A DNA stretch of 64,000 nt from Aquila chrysaetos chrysaetos. Lineage: Eukaryota > Chordata > Aves > Accipitriformes > Accipitridae. The notes beneath the pieces are model-generated. The model had not been told where the DNA came from and searched no databases. It saw only the letters and a list, made by a program, of their open reading frames with translations. The position numbers and the translations under genes were made by a program. Of this stretch, positions 49,901-64,000 are shown piece after piece (the stretch's first letter is position 1; every line of letters starts with the position of its first letter). The stretch covers positions 27,347,363 through 27,411,362 of the forward strand of contig NC_044005.1 of the NCBI RefSeq assembly GCF_900496995.4, given 5' to 3'.

Positions 49901-52900
49901 GGTATAGACCCTTTGTCTTGAGGGCACTCACCAGCTTTTACAGATACCCTCAAATGTGCCCCTCCCAGAAGCACTGCCTTCGATCTCCCACCTGAGTTCT
50001 GGTAGTTACATGTAGGAAAAGCAAGCCAGAGGTTTTACGAGCAAATTGGCTTCTTCCTCCTCACCCAGTAACATAAAATTACCCTTGCAAGGCTGAGCAT
50101 CCCATCCAATGATTCAGTCTAGGATAAGGCAGTGAAAGAAGAAAGCCAAGAAGGTAGCTCAGAGGCCTACGTGTTTGGGAAGCCCTGCTCCAGAGCATGT
50201 GTTGCTCTTCCCCACTACCTGTAGGCCAATGTGCTCTACTGGGCTGATACCCTAGGAGGGCTTCCCAGAGACTTTGCTCTAGATAAAGATGAGCTCATGG
50301 TGCAACAAGGCAGTACATCTATTCCCTGCACTGCCTATGAACTGCTAGCTCATGAGCACCCTGTGGCTGGGATCCATTACCTTGTGCGTAAGAGCAGCAA
50401 ACAGCAAGTAACCAGCCTGGGAATGAACCAGACCCTTGGGTTTGCCAGTACTGCCTGATGTGTAGAGAAGGAACAACATGTCTTCACTGTCCATGGCAGC
50501 AGGCTCACAGCACGCATCCTCCTTCATCATCTCCTGCAGGAGAGAGCACAGCAGTTCTCTCTTGGGGTCTCGCAGGCTTCCCTGTGTTGTCCCTACACCC
50601 GCTTGAGCACCTCTCCCCTGAGCCTCCCTCTGAGCACCTGTGCTACCCTGCTCCCCCAATGCCATCCTCCCTGCCTCTGCACCTCCCCTCCCTTTGCTCG
50701 CCAGCCTGAACTCTCTTTCGCCTTGCTGAGCTAGCAAACACTTTCCTCACCCAGAGCAGACCTGCTGAGTAAGAGACAGCTATTTTTAAGCTGCCACTGC
50801 TCTGACCAGCACAGAAGCCTTCCAGGAAGACTTTCTAGCATGAATTGCTTGCAGAGGGGATGGGCAGAGGCAAGGAGACCTCTGTGCAGCTCCAGGGAGC
50901 TAAGAGAAATGCACGGGAGGGGCTTACCTCTTCAGAAAAAGTGCTCCATGCTGGCGGCCTGGCCATTCTGTGTGCCACAAATAACAGGCACACGAACAAC
51001 TTCACTGCCTGATTCCTCGCACACAAGCTGCCGGCAGCGCTCACAGAGGGTGCCAGGTCCACCAGCAGAGCCGTGTGTGACAGTGCAGTGGCAGTCCAAG
51101 GCTGGGCTCAGAACGTCAGCCCCATGTCTGGGGTGTTTCTAGCCCCTGCTCCACTCTGCTACGAGCCCTGGTTTGCACTGCCTGCCCCTGACAGTACAGG
51201 GCTGCTGCTGTGGGAAGAGCCACCAGTTACCCATCCTGACAGCTCCTGGGACTGTCCTGAACTCATATGCAGCTCCAGCTGCCACTGCTGCTGCAGGACA
51301 ATGTCCCCACATCGTGTCAATGCCAGCAAAACTGTCATGGCCGGCCAGCACCCTCACTCCACCCCCTGTCCCTGCTCCCAGAGTGGGCACATTGCTCAGG
51401 AGAAGCGGCAGTAGCACTGGACAGCCTCTCACCTCCTCCAGCGGCACGTCCAGGGCTGTCATGGGAACCTTGCTGTCGGTCCTCATGGAAACCAGAACCC
51501 GTTTCACTCCTGGGCACTGCTTCACAGCCTGGTCCACTGTCTTCTTTAGCTCAATAACCTTGCCGCCTCTCAGGCCCTGGTTCACTGTGATCACTGTCTC
51601 CGACTGGGCTGCAGAATGCAGAAGAGCCACATAAGCAGCTCTGCCCCTCTCCGTCAGTCACAGCCATTGGGCTCTACCATGACCCTGCACCTCTCCCTCT
51701 GTCTCCCAGCCCCTCTTACTCATGTCCTCCATTTAGCAAAAACAGCAGCTTTGCATCTTTGTTTCCCATTAACTCCTGCCTGTGTTGCATCCCTTCAGAG
51801 GAGATGCTGTATCCCAGCTCTTCAGTCCCTTGGATGAAGGAGAGAACCAGTCCATCTCATGTGGTGTTAGTGAGCCCGTGCCATTTCCTGGGGTGCTAAT
51901 CCCTGCTCCATGGCCACACATCATGGCAGGACACCCTCAGTTAGCCCAGGGAGTCTTACTCAGAAAACCTTTGCCAGCAGCACAGCCCTGAGCCCCCCAG
52001 CTGCCAAACCAACAAGCTCAGCACTGTCCCCCAAGGGAAACACATGTTCCTGTTACCCACTGGCTCTTACCATTCCGGATCCTGTCTGCTAGGGACTCTG
52101 CACTGAACCCGGCGAACACCACAGCGTGCACAGCCCCAATGCGGGCACAGGCCAGCATGCTAGCCACTGCCAGCGGGCATGGGGGCATGTAGATTGTCAC
52201 CCTGTCACCCCGTTTCACCCCTTGCCGTTTCAAGGTGTTTCCCAGGCGGCACGTCAGCTCCAGCAGTTCCCTGCCCAAAGAAGCAATGGCACAGTTAGAG
52301 ACTTTCTTGCAGATCTTACTTGTGTGCATAAAGTTGGGGGGCCTCAGAGTCACAGGTATGCAGCTTACATCCCTACGCACCCTAACCCCCCCATGCTGGA
52401 AGTCCATGGGAGAGCTGTAAAATGTCAGTGGGAAGGAAAGTAGAAGACAGTCACTAACATGGGCCATTATTTATGGAAAAAATAAAACAGAATGGCCTCT
52501 GTACGGAGCTTGACACTCTCACCGGCCAGCATGAGGAGCAAGCCATTGGGCCAGCAATGGCCACTGGCAATTCCTCTGGCTCAGCAAGCCCACACCACCT
52601 CAGCTGACTTTCCCAATGGCAGCCTGCACGTTTCTTATCAGCCTGTACAACTGGAGCGACACACTACCCTGCAAGGCTGGAAGCTACACGTGAGGAGTTA
52701 GATAGATGTCTTCCCCCATGAAAAAAGGGCCCCATGCTTTGCTAAAGCTGGGAAGGTCAAGTCCTCCACAGCTTGGGGCCACCAGAGAGAACAACAGCTG
52801 TAGGAAAGCAGTGAGCAAAACAATGCCTCTCCCGAGAAGCATCCCTCCCAGAAACCATGGCTTGGCTGTCAGTGACTCATTTCATGGAAGGGCTCTCCAT

Positions 52901-55324
52901 GCAGGGAGATTGGCAGCCGTGGATGGTTGTGTTTGTCGTGTGAAGTCTGGAGCCAGAGAGCACACAGGGACTTGTTCTGTGTGCAGAGGGATTTAAGTGG
53001 ATTCTGTAGGGGAGACTCAGAGAGCAGGCAAATTGAGCTGGAAGGTGGGGTCTCCAGGCCAACTTAACAGGGCTGGACAGGCAGTCGCCCCAGAGAGACA
53101 AACCCAGCAGCACTGCTGACATGCAGATGAGCATGAGACTTCCCAACACGCATGTGGCTGTGAATCTGGCCTCTCTTGCAGACCATTTACCTGCAAGTTT
53201 AGACACCAGGAACCTTGCTGGGAAGGCACACGTGTGACTTTCCCATGTGGTCTTACCTACAAGCGTTGCAGTGCTGCCACAAGCGGCTTACATCTCTGTC
53301 CCCAGCTGGGTAGGGACACCTCGGGCCCCAGAGGGTTAATCAGGAGGTAGGCTGAAGTCTCAGATCAGCCCAGGCAAGCTAACAGCCACCATACTGTTGA
53401 TCTAGCTATGTGAAGGGATGCTGTACCCCCTCACATGATGCACCTCAGCAGATCAGCCCTGTGCAGTGTTCATGCACGCTGCAATACATCTCTCATACAC
53501 TCAGAGGTAAGTACTGACCTGTATGTGACCTGTACCTCCTCTCCTGGTTCATCCTTCTCCCAGATTAAGGCCACTTTGTCTGGGGCTACATGGACATGTC
53601 GGTCCAGACAATTCACTGGAAAAGACAACCCAGTCTCATTGCCAGAGCAACCCTCAGTACCTCCTAATTCCCATAAAGCCAGCACTGGCAGTCCCGTTTT
53701 CAGAACAGTCAGGGCTGTGTGTGAGTCTTCTCAGCATTAGCCTTGTGCATCCACTGAAACAACCTTTGTGGATACCAGCCAGCAGATCACAAGCACCATC
53801 CCAAATCCATTACCACTACCAATCCCCACTATCACCTTCCCTCTTAATTGCAACCTAACACAGTCCAGAGCAGAAACTGCCTGAAGTCCCTTTGGAGGTC
53901 ACATCCCCAGTGCCCTCAGAGGGCCTGGCAAACATCAACTCAGCCATCATTCCACCCAGCACTGCCTTGCAGCTGCCTCCGGGGTGGAGTAGGGCAGTTT
54001 TTTAGTGGCGGTGCTCCTAAATAACAAATGTAGGATGAAGCAAAGCTCTGTGCAGGAGGTCTGCAGGGTGCATTTGTCCAAGGTGGAAGAGAACCAGGGC
54101 CAGGAGTGCACAGCCTCTGGCTTTCCAGGGACATGGTTGGCTGAGGCTTTGGCTGTAATTCTTCTGAGAAAAGTTTACTGCATTGCTGGCAGCTGCAGTT
54201 TCCTCAGAAGCCTTGTTTCACTCTGTGTTTTCCTTAAACCTGCTACTGAGGCCATGGGATGATGCAGCAGCCCTAGTTTGCATACCAAAATGTCTTTTTC
54301 TCCTGACCATTTGTAGTTTTCCGGGAGAGGAAGAAACAGACGTGAAAGGGGGAACAGTAAGACCTCAAATCCCAAAGGTAAATAACTCCTGCTGTCCTGC
54401 CCAAATGGACTACATAAGACCTGATTTCTGAGAGGTCTGTCTCAGATTTTGAACACTGGAATCAAGAGCACTGTGAGCAGGACCCAGTGTCACCAGCCCC
54501 TATGTCTTGCCCTGGTAGCCCCGCTAAGGGGGTAGCCCCGCTAAGGCAGTAGCCCCAGCCCACAGAAGAGCTTCCCACAGCTGTGGGGACTTCCACTATT
54601 GCTCATTGCTCCTGTATTTTGCTTTCTGCAGATACATACTGCCTTCTCTGGGCAGGGATAATCTAGTGCAACATTGTCTGCGGAATGCACTGGGTTCGGT
54701 GCTGTTGCGTATGGTCCTACAGAACAGAGCCACTGCACTGCTGTGGGAACCACAGAGGCTAAGGCAGAGCTGCCTGGCTCCCCGCACACCCCAATCCAGC
54801 TACAGCCCCTCCAGCGAGACCCACCTGCTCTCTTAGGACCAGCCACATCCTTACATTACAGCCACTGCAGGACCAAGTGGACCTTTTGGGAATTCCCCTC
54901 ACGCCAACCATTTAACACTGTGCTCCTCCAATCTGCTCCCAGGGCCAAAGCCCTTCACAGAGAGGCACCTGCAGGCACTTGGTGGGCTCCCATGCCCGCC
55001 CCGCTCCTTACCTGACACATTCAGCTGCCCACCCAGGAACCAGGAGACCCTGCCCTGGCGCAGGTCACAGTCCTGGACAGAGTGGAAGGGGGTGATCCAG
55101 GTGAGCCGGCTCCTCCCTAGTGCTCCCCAGAAGGCATCCCCCTGCTCCACTGACACCTTGTACAAGCCTTGGTGGTCCTTGGGTCTGGGAAAGGTGACGG
55201 CTTCGGGCATGTAGGCGGTGAGGGGCCCGTTGCTCCAGGCTCGGGCAGTCACTGACCCAGGGGGGCATCTGGGACTCTGAGGAAGAGCTTTGGGGCAGCA
55301 AGCCCTAGCCAGCAGCCTGGCCAT
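43964..55324 (-). CDS. ACSS1-like mitochondrial acetyl-CoA synthetase, complete (14 coding exons)
   Basis: This enzyme should activate acetate to acetyl-CoA with ATP through acetyl-AMP. Exons in transcript order, all GT-AG: 55324-55012, 53615-53519, 52270-52071, 51608-51433, 50533-50381, 48257-48110, 47681-47544, 47341-47249, 46844-46732, 46245-46119, 45437-45310, 44750-44687, 44350-44229, 44140-43964. They join in frame to 682 residues (human ACSS1 689). Visible motifs are the ATP-binding [11 protein letters not shown] (286-296), the acetyl-specific DTWWQTETGG (434-443), the hinge TGRLDD (539-544) with its aspartate, and the catalytic lysine in [10 protein letters not shown] (K636). The first 40 residues hold several arginines and no acidic residue, as in a mitochondrial targeting peptide, and the ATG context is good (A at -3, G at +4). 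Similarity is closer to ACSS1 than to cytosolic ACSS2 or ACSS3. Linkage suggests a sister copy of ACSS1, so I give no symbol. Confidence 0.93.
48258..50380 (-). other. ACSS-like gene intron 5
   Basis: At about 2.1 kb this is the longest intron of this gene. It holds no recognisable repeat, nested gene or RNA gene. Confidence 0.6.
51609..52070 (-). other. ACSS-like gene intron 3
   Basis: This is a short intron between exons 3 and 4 with clean GT-AG ends. I see nothing else in it. Confidence 0.6.
52271..55011 (-). other. ACSS-like gene introns 1 and 2
   Basis: Intron 1 is 53616-55011 and intron 2 is 52271-53518, separated by the 97-base exon 2. Intron 1 contains a 17-base tandem repeat near 54514-54556. 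No other element is recognisable. Confidence 0.6.
54514..54556. repeat. 17-bp tandem repeat, about 2.5 copies
   Basis: The unit GGTAGCCCCGCTAAGGG occurs at 54514-54530 and again, with the last base changed, at 54531-54547. A partial third copy, AGTAGCCCC, begins at 54548. It lies in intron 1 of the ACSS-like gene. Confidence 0.7.
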
Positions 55325-57440
55325 CGTTGCAGGGCGCCTGCCTCTCACCGATGAGATGGATGCCTGGAGCCCTCGCAGACGCTCGGGACACCCAGCCTGG
55401 GCAAGACGGGCCCCTGTGGGAGCTGGGGCTAAGTCACCCTGGGCTGACTGGACAAAAAGCAGCTCTGCCGCGCAGGGAGCCCGGGCACCCCTTCTCCTCT
55501 GCCTCGTTCCTCTCCTCCTCTCTTCCAGAGCGATACATGGAAAAAGAAATTCAATCCCTTTAAGGGAGGAGAAAGGGGTGGGCTGTAGAAATATTTGACT
55601 GAAAATAACCTTCATGCTAATCTGAGTCCTGACAGCTGCTCTTGAACGGGAGCCAGGTTCAGCGGGTGCCTGGGCTCCCCATGGGGCCGAGGTGCCCGGG
55701 CCAGGATCTACCAGCCCGCTCCTGCTCAATGCTCTCCTGGGGCTGTGCTGTGCTCCCAGACCCCTCTGCTTCTCCCCGACTCGCCTCCCTCCCACCTCCC
55801 TCTACTCGTCCCTATCCCCTTGCTCCCCACTGCCCATCCCCCCCCCTCCCCTGCAGCCCCCTGGTCCTCTGCTGGCCATGAAAGCAGCCTGGGGCAGCTC
55901 ACCTGTAAAAGTTAGGGTCCCCTCCATGCTAGCATGGGACCATCCCCTTCCCCAAATTAAAGCCCATTCCCTGCAGAGCACTAAGCTATGCTGTCTCTGG
56001 TGGGCCAGGGAAGGTTTTTCTCCTGCGGCTGTCTGCTGCAGGAGGGGGATATTGCATCCCATCCCACCTCACTGCTGGGCAGCTATCAGAGTTGTCCCAT
56101 CCAGCAAGCTGAGCTGGGCTTTCTGCCTCCTCCCAGACACTTCAGACAAGTCTGTACCACAGAGTGGACTGGGAGCACTCAATGAGGCCATGGTGGAGCA
56201 AGGGGTGGTGGTTTGACACGAAACACTGCAGCCCATCTGCTCGCGCCGAGACCTCCCACCACCCACTGTAGGAGAGCTAAGCTGTGTTCCTGCCTCCAAA
56301 CAGCTTTTATTCTGCCTTCCTTTCTTTCAGGCCCTATACAGGTAGTGTTTTTTAAGGCAGAGCTTGGAGGTTTCCTTAATTTCATTGACCAGGTTCCCCT
56401 CCCTTCCTAGCGGACACAAAAGAAGAGCAGAAAAAGGTTCTGCCTGCAAGCAGGGCTGTTCTCAGCCAGGCACACTGATGGGATCAACAGCAGAGATGAG
56501 ACGGTTAGTAGATCTCCATGCTCTTTGTAGTGCAACACCAGTCATGGTCTGCAGGGCTGATATATTTGGTGAACAGGCTGGACACCAGTATGGGAGACAG
56601 GCACTATTTGATGGCAGGTGCACTCATCCCAGACCACACACCTGGTTTGTATCAGAGCTGTTCCCAGAGCTAGCTGAGTACCTATGAGGGCTCTGTCCCC
56701 CCCAGGAAAACGTAGTCCTGTGGGCTTACAGGCCCTCCGCAAAGTCAAGCCCAAGCAGTCTCATTGTTCCACAAGCAAAGTCTCTCATTTCCTATGTACA
56801 TCTGCTGTGCCTCAGCCTTTTTCCCCCGTAAGACACCAGGTTTTTCCATCAGACCATTGCCAGATGCCCTCACCAGGGCAGGCAAATCTCAGCTCCTTCT
56901 CTGATAACTCAGTATGGGCTCCTGCTACTCTCAAATTGGGGCTCGCCTTGCTGGAAATACCTGTTGGTGCCCTTCCCTCTCAACAAGCTCCCCTGCACTT
57001 GCAGCATCTGGCTGCCACATCTGCTCCTCAGGCTGGCTGGGCCCTGCAGCCTGCTCCTGGCGGAGAGACTGAGCCTGCCCAAAGGTCTGCCTGGCTCTCT
57101 AACGTCAGGGTGCATATGATATGGAGTGACCCAACGCACCAGAGCTGTTCTGGATGCCGAAGTGACTTGTTCTCTGACCAGTTGTATGCCATGACGCCTA
57201 ACTTCTGTCCCATGTACAAGCACACCCCTTTCAGCTTTGTCTTTCACCACAAAGGCAGAGCAGCACCCAAGCCCTGTCTTCCCCATGCCTGGGTGGGGAG
57301 GAAGGTGCAGACGTCTCTCCGTGCTGCTTTGGAACTCTCACCTCTCTCTGGCTACAGTCTGATGTCCAACCCCCTCTCAGCTTTGGCTGAATTCACCCTC
57401 CTTGAACATCAGTGACCAGACTCATACATAGTATTCCCGT
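55325..57440. other. Intergenic DNA between VSX2 3' end and the ACSS-like promoter
   Basis: This includes the 5' flank and promoter region of the ACSS-like gene (about 55325-55650, moderately GC-rich) and then DNA up to the VSX2 polyadenylation site. Both neighbours are on the minus strand. A 243-codon plus-strand frame at 56684-57415 has no recognisable domain and I regard it as chance. No repeat is seen. Confidence 0.4.
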
Positions 57441-58836
57441 TTAGTTTTATTCTTGTTCATATCTTTACAGAAAATGGCACATAAATCACAGATGCTGGAT
57501 GACTAGAAGTTGTTACAGCTCCATATCTCAAACACCTCAATACTGAATTCTTTTCTCACTGTATATACATTATTTACACACCATGGGCTATCATCTAACA
57601 CGTCAAACGACCGGGGGACAAAGACAAACAGGGGCTGGATGGAGGGGCTTAACCTTTGACAGAAGAAAAACAGTAGCTCTGGGGAAAGGGTGCTCACAGC
57701 TGAAAGCAGGACAGAAAGGGTCGCCTGGAAGTCACTGTCCTACGGCTTTTGGGGGGGGGAACAGCGCCTTACCGGGATGGGAAGGTGATGGTACCATGGA
57801 GTGGGTTTGGCTGTGTGGGTCTGTGTGTGCTTGTGTGGGGCCGGCTGGGAGACGTATGTACACATTACAGGGTATATCGGGGTGGATGTGCATGGCTGTC
57901 ATTCCCTTCAACACACAGAGGGCGAGCTGGACAAATTTAATTCAATAAATACATTAGGCGGATGTTGTTGTCTCGCCTGGAATAATGTATTCAGTAAATA
58001 AATTCACTGTTGGGCCCCTCTGCAGGGGTGCAGGGCTTTGGCGTTTGGGGCAGAGTCAGACCCGGCTGTGGTGGCCAGCCCTGCGGGAGCCAGCAACGTG
58101 GACTGGGGTCACCTCAAGGTTCCAGGTGGGACCCGGGTGTCGCACCCATCGGCTAAACCTGCCTCTCCCTGCCAAACGGAGCCAAAACTCAACCGCTCTA
58201 AAGCTGCAGCCCCTTCCCAGCAGACCCCAGCGCTGGGCAGGGAGAGACGGCTGGAAGGTGCAAACCACCCTGGACAGAGAGTCTCCATTTCATGCAAAAG
58301 CTGCCACGGGCTTGTCCTGCTGTGGCCTGGGCCAGAGGCAGAGATGATGGCCAGGGGAAGGTGGAGGGTCTGCCTGGAGCATGGCGGGACGGGGTGCCAG
58401 GGGAGGAGGCCCAGGCAGCACTGGGGGGAGACGTGCACCAAGGAGGGGCATGGCGGCAGGGGATAGGCTCGCTCCAAGATGGCAGATAGGGTCTGGGGCT
58501 GGAGCAGGAGGAGAGAGCGCCAGAGCTGGTCGTGAGGCTGGAGGGACCCAGAGCCTCGGTGTCCTCTCGGGTGCCGACGATGATGAGACACTTCCTGGTC
58601 CCCCAAAAGGAAGGGGAGGGGGTGAGTAAGGCCCGGCGGGGCAGAGGAGCGAGGGGCAGGGGGATGCTCGAGGGGAGCAGGCGGGGTGCACCCCTGCCAG
58701 GTAGCCCCAAACTCAGAGACCAAGGCCCCGCTCCCTGGGTAGGGGCGGCTGTGGGGACCTGGCAGTCCAAGGGGGAACGCGTCCCCCAGAGGACACAGTG
58801 TCTGTTGGGGCTGGCTTCCGCCACCTCTTCCCCCCC
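57430..58836 (-). other. VSX2: VSX2 3'UTR (probable)
   Basis: This is the sequence from the VSX2 stop codon to an AATAAA on the minus strand (plus-strand TTTATT at 57446-57451). The end nearest the signal, about 57440-57620, is AT-rich, as 3'UTR ends often are. An ATTAAA on the minus strand at about 57934 could give a shorter form. Confidence 0.5.
57446..57451 (-). terminator. VSX2: VSX2 polyadenylation signal AATAAA
   Basis: This reads AATAAA on the minus strand and lies about 1.4 kb after the VSX2 stop codon. Confidence 0.5.

Positions 58837-64000
<5,164 letters not shown>

Noticed and set aside
55325-55795. 157-codon upstream extension of the ACSS-like first exon
   Set aside because: The frame is open, but the residues do not resemble the family. 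The ATG at 55324 has a good context and begins a proper mitochondrial-type leader of the expected length.
56684-57415. 243-codon plus-strand frame between VSX2 and the ACSS-like gene
   Set aside because: There is no domain, membrane segment or repeated motif, no splice or promoter context, and the composition looks random.

Overview
This is vertebrate nuclear DNA, almost certainly from a bird. Three things point to this: intron-split genes with GT-AG junctions, compact introns with GC-rich CpG-island promoters, and one 3'-end fragment of a CR1 LINE ending in the avian TCATAGAATCATAGAA signature. The gene order SYNDIG1L (+), VRTN (-), ABCD4 (+), VSX2 (-) is that of human 14q24, read from the other side. 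The species cannot be fixed from the sequence.

Layout. (1) 1-3.1 kb: last coding exon and 3'UTR of SYNDIG1L. (2) 3.1-12.7 kb: intergenic, with the CR1 fragment and an unusual cluster of TAATTA homeodomain sites. (3) 12.7-19.4 kb: VRTN on the minus strand, with a 3'UTR, one 675-codon coding exon, a 3.5 kb intron, and a noncoding first exon in a CpG island. (4) 19.5-26.9 kb: intergenic, nothing recognisable. (5) 26.9-43 kb: ABCD4 on the plus strand, whose 19 coding exons I could join in frame into a 620-residue lysosomal ABC transporter; two CTCF-like sites and two short uORFs lie in front of it. (6) 44-55.3 kb: a complete 14-exon gene on the minus strand for a 682-residue, apparently mitochondrial acetyl-CoA synthetase of the ACSS1 type, tail-to-tail with ABCD4. 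(7) 57.4-64 kb: 3'UTR and last two coding exons of the retinal homeobox gene VSX2 (minus strand), followed by more than 3.5 kb of intron holding AT-rich blocks with homeodomain cores.

The most interesting result is the acetyl-CoA synthetase gene. As I recall the human map, no such gene lies between ABCD4 and VSX2, while human ACSS1 sits beside VSX1 and near SYNDIG1 on 20p11. The window therefore looks like the second copy of an old SYNDIG1-ACSS1-VSX1 block, in which birds have kept a third member pair that mammals appear to have lost. VRTN is the other notable gene: its protein carries five variants of a 'SRSTYYxW' motif, suggesting an array of helix-turn-helix units related to transposase DNA-binding domains.

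The genes do not form a pathway. They encode a synaptic/Golgi membrane protein, a regulator of vertebral number, a lysosomal cobalamin transporter, an acetate-activating enzyme and a retinal transcription factor, and their linkage is best explained by ancestry.
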